Part shown: one piece after another, positions 11,040 through 20,399 of the stretch
Position numbering within the stretch: the first letter of the stretch is position 1
Layout: every line of letters begins with the position of its first letter
From: Acanthosepion pharaonis
Lineage: Eukaryota > Mollusca > Cephalopoda > Sepiida > Sepiidae
NCBI GenBank assembly: GCA_903632075.3
Contig: CAHIKZ030000132.1
Location: forward strand, 257,501-321,500
Length of the DNA: 64,000 nucleotides
Direction: 5' to 3'
The notes under the pieces: generated by a model
Seen by the model: the letters and a program-made list of their open reading frames with translations, nothing else
What the model was told of the DNA's origin: nothing
The model's database searches: none
Position numbers and translations under genes: made by a program

Positions 11040-11786
11040 AATGATACCGCTAATTTAGGAAAAAATCATTATCTATGATAGAATGGGGAAAATCCACTTC
11101 AAAAATACTTGTTATTTGAAGACCACGAACTTAATTATCAACAAAATACAAACATCTTCCTATACAATACAATCTGTGGAAAGATTCTTCTGATACCAAT
11201 GAAATGATTCCATAATATTAAAAATAAAGATAAGACCATGTTTATTCAAATTGACATAATATATTTCTTCTCCGCCTTCTTCAAAGATCTATTATTAAAA
11301 AGAATTAATTCTGCTAAAAATTATGCAGGAAAAATGGATGATGAATTCGAAGTTATATTGGCATCTAGAAAAGCATTACCGACCAATAATAACTCAGCCT
11401 GAATTGAAAGTCACAATAGTGATTTCGACTTCCCTAGTGGTGCCTTTGACTCCGTTAAAATTGCTAACTTAGTAGGAATCTATATTTTAAACGTCGTTAC
11501 TAATATTATTGACCCTAAACAGGTGTGTCTATATAGAGATGATGGACTTATTTTTATCCCTAATAATAATGCTTTACTCTCTTCTAATTTATAAAAGATA
11601 ATTATCAGGGCTTTCTTATTCCTTGAATTTAGAACTGAAATTTCTTCCAACCTTAAAATAGATATTTTTTTTTAGATATAGCTTTCAAACTTCTACACAA
11701 AACTTTTAAACAATATCAAAAAGATACTTCAATCTATATTAACGTTAACTCTAATCATCCCATTCCAATAATTAGACAAATTCTCT

Positions 11787-11790
<4 letters not shown>
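11040..11790 (+). pseudogene. Reverse-transcriptase relic with Y-R-D-D box, probably Penelope-like
   Basis: Translation with a few frame changes gives TMFIQIDIIYFFSAFFKDLL near 11,240, then DFPSGAFDSVKIANLVGIYI near 11,440, then CLYRDDGLIFIPNNNALLSS near 11,530, then SSNLKIDIFF and YINVNSNHP. This is the motif order of a reverse transcriptase family often followed by a GIY-YIG nuclease. The Y-R-D-D-G box stands where the Y-x-D-D catalytic box should be. Stops interrupt the frame. Assignment to Penelope-like elements is inference. Confidence 0.65.
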
Positions 11791-11822
<32 letters not shown>

Positions 11823-12225
11823 CGTCACTTGACAAAAATGACATATTTTAAAGGCATCGCTCACAGATGAAAACAAATTTTATTGATGAGCTGTTGCCGT
11901 CGTTTAATGTGTAGACCCTTCACAATGTTTAATCGTTTTTTGTTTTTTGCATTTGAAATTCTCCCATTATATGATGTTTGATTTAAAAAAATTATTTTAT
12001 TATCAACTGAGACAAACACTCCCAAGGGTTAAAAGAATTGGTATGCCAAATTAATACGATGTTGGGAGGTTTAGATATCTTGTAGCATGTAATGAATCTT
12101 AGGCGATTTTTAACTGTGCTCTGCAGTAATATTTATTTAAGATATTTGGATCATTTTATCCAGGTTTTCGAATAGAAGCTGAATAAAAATAACTCAATTT
12201 GCCATACGGTCCAACAGGTTCCTTT
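11791..12225. other. (TA)n at 11,788-11,820, then unassigned sequence
   Basis: After the TA tract no repeat or gene was recognised up to the SINE compound. Confidence 0.4.
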
Positions 12226-12676
12226 TTTATTTACATTATTCGGACTATTGTCCTCATCGTTTCGGCCGTTGTACGCTCCGGCCTTCTTCAGGTGGTTGAA
12301 ATGTCGAACTGAACCCTTTATTTCGCTCACTGGGGTATATTGTTCTTGTTTCACGTGCCATGTCTAATGGATGTCAGTTATCAGTTATCTCCTGTTAATT
12401 CCCCTCTCCAATTTCTCCATTACCTTAACCCGGTGTTGGACTCACACTCTTTGGGTCCTGTCACTGGATCTAACCAACGCCTTTATCCACTGTGCCATGT
12501 ATCTGCCCCAGTGAGCGAAATAAAGGGTTCAGTTCGACATTCCAACCACCTGAAGAAGGCCGGAGCGTACAACGGTCGAGACGTTGTAACAAATATAGCA
12601 ACAAAGATGAGGAAAATAGTCCGAATAATGTAAATAATGTACATAATACCTCATCTAAGAAATATAGACAGGCTTC
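12226..12676 (-). mobile_element. Foldback SINE compound, copy 1
   Basis: A complete family A SINE lies on the minus strand (head about 12,505-12,350, tail about 12,345-12,229). Directly against the 5' end of its head a second tail starts on the plus strand with GCCCCAGTGAGCGAAATAAA and runs to about 12,670. The two tails are inverted copies of at least 110 bp around a tRNA-like core holding the A box TGGCACAGTGG. The copy at 13,833-14,283 has the same junction, so the compound was mobilised or copied as a unit. Confidence 0.8.
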
Positions 12677-12690
12677 TTTTTGTTTTCTTA

Positions 12691-12735
12691 CTACAAGGTT
12701 TCGGCAGTTATACCTTCCGGTCATCCTCAAATGTA
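12691..12735 (-). other. CUGANGA-type hairpin motif
   Basis: The minus strand reads TTGAGGATGACCGG, a short loop, then CTGCCGAAACCTTG. This is related to the motif in SINE family A tails but in a different sequence context. Confidence 0.4.
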
Positions 12736-13069
12736 TGGTGGCAGTATACTTAGCCCTGCGTAACAGATATATGGCAACCATCCATTAGATAACATTAAGA
12801 GAAGGAATTACGGCATTGAGAAGAATTTGGTATAAAACGAAATTGTTAATCATGTTGCGATTCATCAGCAGGCAAAAAACACAACAATAAATTTCGAAAG
12901 AAACATCTAAGTAATTTATTTACATTTTTAAAAAAATCATGATCGAATATTTAATTTTATTGTTAATAAGTAGGCCAGAAAGCTCTGACTCACTTAGGAA
13001 GCGGAAAAAAAACAACAAATCTTGATCTCTGTTCAATTAAAATTTCCAAGTTCTTCATTTCGAGCTTCA

Positions 13070-13368
13070 ACACGGTCACGCCGTCATCGCTAAACTATAT
13101 CTCCGGCAGCTAGACCGCGTGTACGACAAATTAAAGGAAATATATCCTGCTTTTGTCAGTCGAGTCCAGGTTTTGTTTCAGCAAGACAATGCGAGGCTAC
13201 AAAACTTTCAGGTTGACTAAGGAGAAGCCCAAGTCTATGGACGGTGTTCAGATTCTTACCGTTCAGTTCCGAGTGACTACGGCCTATTCAGCTCAACGGC
13301 ACGCATACTCCGCGACTAGCGATTCAACATTTTTGATGAAATGAAAGAAGATTGTTTTCATTTTGAAA
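13070..13368 (+). pseudogene. mariner transposase C-terminal relic
   Basis: The plus strand encodes QLDRVYDKLKEIYPAFVSRV followed by QVLFQQDNARLQNF, the mariner region that includes the second catalytic aspartate (Q-D-N-A-R). After a stop and frame changes comes RFNIFDEMKEDCFHFE, matching the conserved tail. The first catalytic aspartate region and both inverted repeats are missing. A 5S/tRNA SINE begins at the 3' edge. Confidence 0.8.
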
Positions 13369-13600
13369 TAAGTAAACAACGTCAAGTCTGGTCATTACCT
13401 GGATGGGTAACCACTTGGTATTGCCAAGTGTTGTAAGCTTCTATGGGTGTGTCGTTTAATGAATTACGGCTCGAAATTGGAACGAGAGAGCTTAGTTCCA
13501 ATTCCAGTCGAGTTCGTTATAGTCACTAACATGCAAATAACATTAGGAGAGCTATGAATCTCTTTCTATACACGGTCAAGTTATGTGTCAATTAGTGAGA
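13368..13600 (+). mobile_element. SINE family B with 5S-rRNA-like head and tRNA-like second head, copy 1
   Basis: AACAACGTCAAGTCTGGTCA, then TTACCTGGATGGGTAACCAC, then TTGGTATTGCCAAGTG and GTTGTAAGCTT matches the 3' two-thirds of 5S rRNA, including the internal promoter region. It is followed by a tRNA-like part with B-box-like TAGTTCCAATTCC (13,494-13,506). The body (CAAATAACATTAGGAGAGC, ATGAATCTC) is shared with 18,580-18,850. The 5S part is 5'-truncated here. Confidence 0.75.
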
Positions 13601-13832
13601 CTCGTATCAACAAATCATTATTATGCCCCCACAAAAATTTTTATTTTACAATATAAAATTTTATCTGGCTTTAGATAACCTGCCAAAGATAGATAGAAGC
13701 CGTAAATAACAATTAAATCAATTAATAATCTGAAATAAGGCTGTAAATATTTCTGACGAAAGCATAAGTACTTTCGTCGAAGTCAGGTTGAACTTTGAAC
13801 TTCAGTCCGTAAAAATAGTCAAAGAGACCCAA

Positions 13833-14283
13833 AATTTACATTATTCGGACTATTGTCGCCATATTTGTTACAACGTTTCGGCCGTTGTACGCTCCGGCCT
13901 TCTTCAGGTGGTTGGAATGTCGAACTGAACCCTTTATTTCGCTCACTGGGGTAGACTGTTCTAGTTCCACGTGCCATGTTTAATGAATGTCAGTTATCAG
14001 TTAGCTCCTGTTAATTCCCCTCTCCAAGTTCTCCACTGCCTTAACCGGGTGTTGAAATCACACTCTTTGGGTCCTGTCACTGGATCTAACTAACGCCTTT
14101 ATCCACTGTGCCATGTGTCTGCCCCAGTGAGCGAAATAAAGGGTTCAGGTCGACATTCCAACCATCTGAAGAAGGACGGAGCGTACAAGGGCCGAAACTT
14201 CGTGATGAATATGGCGACAAAGATGAGGACAATAGCCCGAATAATGTAAATAGTGTACATAATACCTCATCTAAAAAAATATA
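13833..14283 (-). mobile_element. Foldback SINE compound, copy 2
   Basis: Same structure as 12,226-12,676: an inverted tail (13,833-13,965), a tRNA-like head on the minus strand, then a plus-strand tail starting CCCCAGTGAGCGAAATAAAG (14,112) and ending CCTCATCTAAAAAAATATAG. The head-to-tail junction (GCCATGTGTCTGCCCCAGTG) is the same as in copy 1, while sequences outside the ends differ. Confidence 0.8.
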
Positions 14284-14289
14284 GACAGA

Positions 14290-15200
14290 TACTGAGATAC
14301 AAAATGATTGACAAAAACGTTTTATATCGTCAATAATGAATTTAAATATCTATATAAGTTTTTAACTGTTCTTTAGCTGTTCAGTACTGTATTTCTATAA
14401 GGTAACGTTTTAATGCAAGCCGTGTTTGCAATTATAATACTTGATATGAAGTGATATAACGTGGGGGAGACAGTGTAACAGAACTTCGACTTTTTGTCCT
14501 TGGTTTGTAAGCATTATTTCCTAATTGTTTCTGTCTCGAAATCAAAGAAAATCACTATTATTCCCTTTAAACTTTGCTTGTGTGGATGTATCATTGTGGT
14601 TCCCAGTTGCAAAGTTCGGGACTTGTAGGCCCAACGAATATAGCTCGTCAGAGCACATGTCATAAACTTTGCGATAGATTAGCGAGAGAATTGCGATTTT
14701 TCGTCTGTGGGAAAGGGGTTGTAGGCTGGAAGATAATTAAATACCCACAATGCAGCGTAAATGGTTTTAAACTCTACCAAGACAGGAGAGGAGGGGACTG
14801 GGATACTCCAACCCAGATATTTTTTTTTTTTGGTCTATTCTGATTTTTTGGTCTATTCTAGCTCTAGTCATTATAGAGCGTAAAAGGAGGAATCAGATGC
14901 TTGCTTAGTTTGAGGCCACCATCAACAAATTCGGGTGTTCATTTCGTATCATAACGATCAGTGTGTGGTTTCTGAGCAGCCGTACCTTCGAAATCACCAT
15001 TAGACTCATCCACCTCTTTCCGAATCCTCTGCGGTCCCCAGAATAAGAGCCAAACAATCTTAAATGTTCGTATTGGAGCTTCCGGTGTGAAAATCGAGAA
15101 GTACAGCATGCCGTTTCCAAATTTCTTACGGAGTGAATTGTGTCATGGTGCTGTTTTTCTCACAGACGTCGTCCAACTAACCCTATATACTGTGCAGTCG
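14290..15200. other. Unassigned, no gene recognised
   Basis: An 89-codon plus-strand frame at 14,574-14,843 and a 71-codon minus-strand frame at 14,905-15,120 have mixed composition, but neither shows a known motif. The second is just downstream, in the minus direction, of the LINE relic at 15,207-15,790 and could be its decayed continuation. Confidence 0.35.
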
Positions 15201-15206
15201 ACAAAA

Positions 15207-15790
15207 TCAAAAACAAACAACGCGCATGCGCGACATAAAAAATACAAAATGGCGACAATTTACCACCCTGTATTCCTGCCACTTGAGTTCTTGGGTGAGG
15301 AGCCCCAATAGATTTTCAATGTAGGGAGCTTCCTCGAAAGAAGACCCATCTATCATGAGAGTTAAAAGTTCAGGGTCTGTTTGGTGGTGGTGGATCGTTA
15401 CCGGTTTGGTTTTTGTTGTATTGGATTTTACAAGCACTATTGGGCTATTTTGGCCTGATCAACGCAGAGGTTGACTATGTTCTACTTAGCCAGTTTTGGG
15501 AAGAACCCCTATAAACTGCTGTGTCACCCACAGGGATATTTAAGGATCTTTGTAGATCATAAATATAGAGTAGAAAGAGGGAAGGACCGAGAATAAAACT
15601 CTGTGAAACAATGGTGTTGATCGTATGGCCTTCCTACAGCTGGCTGCTAACAACGGCCTTCAGGGATCCACTTGTTAGGAAAAACTTTATAACTAAAAAA
15701 GCTGGAAAGTTTATGTAGCGGCCTCTGGTGCTGCACCTTGTCAAATACCTTTTATATATTTAGGGCCACGGTTCTTTTATTAAACAAGTA
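15207..15790 (-). pseudogene. Non-LTR retrotransposon RT relic (Jockey/CR1-like)
   Basis: Read on the minus strand with frame changes: VFDKVQHQRPLHKLS (motif A region with the catalytic D), then SQSFILGPSLFLLYIYDLQR (motif B), then IPVGDTAVYRG (decayed motif C, where a double aspartate is expected), then LLTLMIDGSSFEE and LLGLLTQELKWQEY. The order and spacing fit the reverse transcriptase of a Jockey- or CR1-type LINE. It has stops and is dead. Confidence 0.7.
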
Positions 15791-16390
15791 ACATAGTGAG
15801 ATGGACGAAGGAAATAATTAAATCTTACCATCACTTGTATTTCCTGCACATAAGTCGGTGTGTGTATGATTCGAAAAAAGGTTTATACGCCCTGCATATT
15901 CTTTTATGTCTGTATGAAAACAGGTATTTTCCAGATAATTTTATGCATATATATAAACAATTTCCATTAGTGTATTTTAGTTCTGCTTTGCGAATGTCGA
16001 TAGAAATGAATGCCTCCACAGAAAGGTGAACAGAAAAAAATATCTACCTGTCCAAGCTTAAATTCTTTTGCAGGCTTTGTGTAGAACGGTTCGTCGACCA
16101 GAGGCCTTCAAAATGTAGTCGATTGTAGCTTTTCGAAATGAGAAGGCTCTTTTTTAAACAGCGGCGCGAAGATGAGAGACTTGGTTATTGTATGGAAATG
16201 GAAATGCAGTTATGTAATTTTGTGCGCATGCGTGCTTGTTTGAATCATTGAACCAAATATAATCTTTTCACGTATGCGCACTTACGAATGAAAAGAGAAG
16301 GAACGCGCAGTGGGCTGGTGTTATATATTTTTCTTTTCAATATAAATATGTACATAGCATTGCATAGTCTGGCTCAGGGCAACGTATTAG
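15791..16390. other. Unassigned, no gene recognised
   Basis: Overlapping reading frames exist on both strands (15,796-16,029 and 15,831-16,019), but neither has recognisable motifs. Confidence 0.35.
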
Positions 16391-16392
16391 TA

Positions 16393-16654
16393 TCATAATT
16401 ATTATAAAACCCAGGTTGTGTGTGTGTGTCTGTTCGTTTATATATTGGATCGGATTTCCTACATTTTTCAACCAATTTCAACAAAACTTCACAGGACTAC
16501 ATAAAATTACCTTGCGATGGTTGTGACAGCGCCAAAAATTGGAAAAACTCAATTGTTTTTGCATGAAATCAATTTGAAAACACGATTAAGAGGCATCACT
16601 GTCGCCAGAATGAAAGGAGGACAACTCATATCAGCTATACTTATAAAACCCAGG

Positions 16655-16697
<43 letters not shown>

Positions 16698-17089
16698 CGT
16701 TTATATATGGGATCGGATTTCCTACATTTTTCAACCGATTTCAACAAAACTTCCCTTTTTGGGGGCAGGTAGTATTTCTTATTGTCTTGCACACTTTTTT
16801 CTTTATTTTTATATTCAGAATGCTTTAAAAATTCCATTTGCAAGACAATTGTTTATAATAAAATTCTATTCAATCGGTAGACTCATAACGATGAAAACAA
16901 TGTTTTTGTTTGAGTTTGAACAATTTGTAAAAAAAAAAAAAAAATAAATAAATAATTAATTAAGACATGCGTGTCCGTCGACCATAAACAATAATCTTTG
17001 GCAATTTTATTTTCAGTCTTTATTATGGTCGATACTTGATCTATCTCTTACTGTTACATCCCCGGGCAACGCCGGACTCTACTGCTAGT
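16393..17089 (+). mobile_element. Non-autonomous Helitron with doubled 5' end, copy 1
   Basis: The 3' end has a short hairpin CCCGGGCAACGCCGG followed by ACTCTACTGCTAGT, the classic Helitron terminus (hairpin then CTRRT). The 5' end motif TTATAAAACCCAGG occurs twice, at about 16,403 and 16,640, each followed by a GT tract, TTCGTTTATATAT and ATCGGATTTCCTACATTTTT. The copy at 43,735-44,452 has the same doubled layout. No Rep/helicase coding sequence was found. Confidence 0.8.
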
Positions 17090-17104
17090 CACTTATAAAG
17101 GCCT

Positions 17105-17300
17105 GTAGTGCTAGCTTGACCTCGTCCTGGGTTTGAAGATAAACTACATCAGGCAGCAAGGATTCCGATTGAGAGATTGGAGATTTTGAGGACCATAGAA
17201 GCACTTCTGAACTGCTGTTGTTCCCAGGTTCATCCTGAGTGAGGATGTTAGCAGCTGTTAGGATCTCAACTATGGGCAGACACTGAACACCCCCCCCAAA
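17105..17300 (+). repeat. Dispersed repeat R1, partial copy
   Basis: CGTCCTGGGTTTGAAGATAAACTACATC and the following blocks to GTTAGGATCTCAACTATG match 58,495-58,660 in the same orientation and 7,190-7,385 inverted. Confidence 0.6.
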
Positions 17301-17447
17301 ATGTTCAAAACTATATTTTTATAATAAAATGGCCAATAATACATTGTTATAGCATAATGACAACCTGCGCAACACTAAAGAAATATAAAAAGAGATTTTT
17401 ATAGGAACATTGCCAACAATACATTTTAAGATTCTACAAAATATATA

Positions 17448-17752
17448 CAGTAGAACCTCGGTTCACGAATTTAATTCGTAATTGAAGGCCGTTCGTAACC
17501 CGAAGTCTTCGTAAACCGATACCGAAATTATTTTTTTTCAATAGGAATCAATGTAGAGAAAAACAAAGTCACAGTACAATAAAATTGGAAAAGAAAGGCG
17601 CGGCAAAACACACGAATCTTGTTAATTCGGTTTGGCTATGTTGGTCGAAAACCGAAATTTTGTTCGATAATCGAGGCATTTTCATCGCGAATCTTCTGGT
17701 CGAACATCAATGTGTTCGACATGTGAGACGTTCGACAACCTAGGTCCCTCTG
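17448..17752. mobile_element. pogo/Tigger-like MITE, copy 1
   Basis: Inverted ends CAGTAGAACCTCGGTT and AACCTAGGTCCCTCTG, each followed inward by a CGAA/TTCG block, are flanked by TA on both sides (TA target duplication). The 305-bp length has no transposase. Internal blocks such as TTCGTAAACCGA and TTGGTCGAAAACCGAAATTT are shared with copy 2. Confidence 0.8.
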
Positions 17753-17901
17753 TAACAACCACTAGGTTCTTTTCTTTCAGCATACAGTCAGTTTTAGAAC
17801 AACTGGAGTGACAGGGTTCAATCGATTTTTATTTTTTGTCTCTTCGTTATGTCCCAATTGCATTTTGATTTTGTATTTACTGTGATTTAATGAATATTTA
17901 C

Positions 17902-18042
17902 CTTTCCGTCGCAGTGGATCGAACGAATCAATCATATTTGGCAGGTCGTAATTAATGGAAAAATCGTCAAAATCGTAAGACTTAATCAAGGAGGTATCAT
18001 AGAACGTTGTTGAATAAATGTAGTTCACATGGTGCGTTGATG
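17902..18042 (-). CDS. Candidate host exon (141 nt), product unknown
   Basis: On the minus strand, an AG at 18,043-18,044 (GATCACGATTAG) precedes a 141-nt open stretch that ends at a good splice donor, CGGAAAG|GTAAAT (17,902/17,901). One nucleotide is left over at the 3' end and two at the 5' end, so the exon would be phase-symmetric. The encoded peptide (T-H-H-V-N-Y-I-Y-S-T-T-F, later DFDDFSINYDLPNMIDSF and D-P-L-R-R-K) is rich in acidic and aromatic residues and shows no simple repeat. It sits in the 339-bp gap between two MITEs. I do not recognise the family, and the polypyrimidine tract is weak. It could be a chance open stretch. Confidence 0.3.
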
Positions 18043-18091
18043 CTAATCGTGATCAAATTTTAATCAAATTAATACATCTTTGTGTAAATTA

Positions 18092-18424
18092 CATTGGAGC
18101 CTCGGTTAGCGAATTTAATTCGTTCCTGTAGGACGTTCGTAGCCCGAAATGTTCGTAAACCGAAACTATTTTTCCAATAGGAATCAATGTAGAGGGAAAA
18201 AAATCACAGTGCAATAAAACGGTAAAATAAAAGCACAATAAACACACGAATGTGTAAAACACGGCGATCGACTCAGAAATTATTCCGTTCTTGTTAACTG
18301 GGTTCGGCTATGTTGGTCGAAAACCGAAATTTTGTTCGATAACCGAGGCATTTTCATCTTGAATTTTCTGATCGAAAACCGATTTCTTCGATATGTGAGA
18401 CGTTCGACAACCGATGTTCCTCTG
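18092..18424. mobile_element. pogo/Tigger-like MITE, copy 2
   Basis: Ends CATTGGAGCCTCGGTTAGCG and CGACAACCGATGTTCCTCTG, flanked by TA. The orientation and internal blocks are the same as copy 1, which lies about 340 bp upstream. Small insertions make it about 28 bp longer. Confidence 0.8.
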
Positions 18425-18579
18425 TATCTAAAAAAAAAACATACCTTTATTCTAAAAGTATAAAATTATTTACAAAATATCTCTAGTTGAAAGCATAACT
18501 TTACGTAAAAAATAGTTTGATTCCGGCTTTAAATAACCCATAGATTTGCCGCTAAAAAATCCCGCAACCGACCAACTAG

Positions 18580-18850
18580 CTTGTCTACTAAAATTCTACG
18601 ATCCTTACGTCCACATCCCCGTTGAAAAACTAGTTCCCGTACTTTCCCCGAGGTAAAGCAACGTCGAGTTTGGTCAATACCTAGATCGGTGCCTTCTGAG
18701 GAATATTTGTTGGTATAAGGTTGGATGTGCGGTTGGTGTAATGAATAGTGACTCGGAATTGTTAATCGGAGATTCGAGTTCCAATTCCAGTCGGGTTCGT
18801 TATATTTTCTTAGTCGCAAATACGCCTGAGAAAGTTATGAATCTACTTCT
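18580..18850 (+). mobile_element. SINE family B with 5S-rRNA-like and tRNA-like heads, copy 2
   Basis: The block from CCCCGTTGAAAAACTAGTTC through AGGTAAAGCAACGTCGAGTT and TGGTCAATACCTAGATCGG follows the 5S rRNA sequence across most of its length. It is followed by GGTGTAATGAATAGTGACTC and a B box GAGTTCCAATTCC, a tRNA-like second head. The body GAGAAAGTTATGAATCTACTT matches copy 1. It is the most complete dimeric-head copy in the window. Confidence 0.75.
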
Positions 18851-19069
18851 CTCCTACCACAGCTATAGATTGATTGTATCGCTAAACTAAACTACTATTT
18901 TAAATTCTTACAATCGAAAAATATTTTCTGCCATGAGTTAATAAATCGAAGAAAACGAATAAAACAATAAAAAAAAACAGCTCTACGACAGGCGTCCGTA
19001 TATTGTGATACACTAAATGTCTTTTTTAACCATTTGTGTTTCATCGAGTATCTGAAGGATGGTAACAGC

Positions 19070-19145
19070 TAAGAATTAGAGCAAGCAAAAGTTGTGGAGA
19101 GTCATGATCACCCTCATCCTAAAAGGACATGCTGCATAAAAGACG
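19070..19145 (+). pseudogene. RTE-like LINE 3' end
   Basis: AAGTTGTGGAGAGTCATGAT encodes K-L-W-R-V-M-I, followed by T-L-I-L-K-G-H-A-A and a stop: the last codons of the RTE-like ORF2 as in 3,773-3,826. Nothing upstream of it is recognisable. Confidence 0.5.
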
Positions 19146-19284
19146 TAGATTTGACAGAAGTAGCAAGCCATCCAATGGTGCTACGTGTGAATGATGAAAG
19201 AGAAAGTCTAATGTATGCAGTTATTTCTAACGTTAACGGCAGATTTTTTAAAAGACTTTTGAAGAAATATGCGATTAACTAAGC

Positions 19285-19390
19285 GTAGCTGAGATGCGGC
19301 ACAAAGCCGAAAGTATGTGTCACCCGCTGAGGATCGAACAGCGAGACAATCTTACTAATTATTACACTACATCGGAGGGCCCAACTCTTA
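19285..19390 (-). mobile_element. tRNA-derived SINE, family C (decayed)
   Basis: The minus strand has a tRNA-like head around TGTAGTGTAATAATTAGTAA and a B-box-like TTCGATCCTCAGC, then the tail TTTCGGCTTTGTGCCGCATC. The same tail occurs at 19,745-19,800 and 63,405-63,445. Confidence 0.55.
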
Positions 19391-19417
19391 AAAAATATGG
19401 CTGCTATATTTTTATTA

Positions 19418-19665
19418 GTGTCTTTACTGCTTTTTATGGGTTGATATGATTAAAAAAATACTTTATAAAATAGCACAGATAAATGAGGTATTAAAAAAAA
19501 CTAGTGGATGTGATATGGAAATCGGAAGACTTATTGAATGAACGAAAATGTCTTTCAAAAGCTAAAAAGGTATTAAAAAATAAAACATTTTGCTAACTAC
19601 AAAGAAACATTTTCTGAACGGCAGCGTATTATCAGTCCTTGGTATCAGACCATGTTTTTTTTTTT
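19418..19665. repeat. Dispersed repeat R2, copy 1
   Basis: The block with ACTAGTGGATGTGATATGGA, AATCGGAAGAC, GAACGGCAGCG and ATCAGTCCTTGGTATCAGAC is repeated in the same orientation at 23,213-23,462. No coding content. Confidence 0.7.
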
Positions 19666-19739
19666 TAGAAGAGTAATGTATGCATTTATTTCTAACGCGT
19701 GACAGCAGATTTTTTTAAAGAACTTAAGAAATATGTGAT

Positions 19740-19885
19740 TTCCTAAGTGTAGCTTAAATTTGGCACAAGGCCGAAAGTATTGGCCACCCAGTGAGAATCA
19801 AACTCACTATTCAGACGTAACTGATGAAGCGAGACACGCTTGCTAATAATTACACAACGTCGGAGTGTCCAACTCTTGAAAAAAT
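19740..19885 (-). mobile_element. tRNA-derived SINE, family C
   Basis: On the minus strand: head GACGTTGTGTAATTATTAGC, B-box-like GAGTTTGATTCTC, then TTTCGGCCTTGTGCCAAATT. A related copy is 455 bp upstream, and both are followed by AAAAATATGGCTGC on the plus strand, so this pair may be a local duplication. Confidence 0.6.
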
Positions 19886-20165
19886 ATGGCTGCCTTGTTT
19901 TAATTAGTTCTGAATTTCCGGGGGAAAAATGAATTCGAAAACTTGTAAAAACGCTTGATTGCAATGGTGAAGTTGAATAAAAAGAATAAAACTTGTAATT
20001 CCAAAGGATAATTTATTTTAAAAAGGATATATTTCCGAAAACATTTGCAATCCTTGATCACTCTTGAGAAATAAATGAAACAGTGACTAAGCCACATTGT
20101 ATACGTTATAAACTCAAATTCGCGAGACTTACGTTTTTCTTGAGAACTCAATTCAGTTTTTTTCC

Positions 20166-20396
20166 GTGATGAGGTGGTTGAATGTTCTTTTCTTGCTGAT
20201 GGATTTTTTTTTTACTCCTGTGGCAGTGGGGACATCTGGTGTTATTGGCCCTCGTTCGATGGCGTTCCTTCGGAGGATTGGCGCGATTGTGTCTCGATTA
20301 AGGGACGAGCCTCGCGAAAAGGGGTGGCTCTTGCAGCGTGTCTCACTGGCGGTGGTTCGAGGTAATGCTTTCTCCATCAGTGCGGCTGGAAGAGAA
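20166..20396 (+). pseudogene. LINE ORF2 C-terminal fragment (tentative)
   Basis: An open plus-strand frame encodes FFTPVAVGTSGVIGPRSMAF, then LRRIGAIVSRLRDEPREKGW, then LLQRVSLAVVRGNAFS. The final L-x-Q-R-x-S-x-A-x-x-R-G-N-A signature is common at the C-terminus of several LINE polyproteins. The opposite strand is also open for 92 codons but has no such signature. The clade is not determined. Confidence 0.5.
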
Positions 20397-20399
20397 TAG

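Noticed and set aside
13368..13440. A genuine 5S rRNA gene
   Set aside because: It is 5'-truncated, diverged, and fused to a tRNA-like head and SINE body that recur at 18,580.
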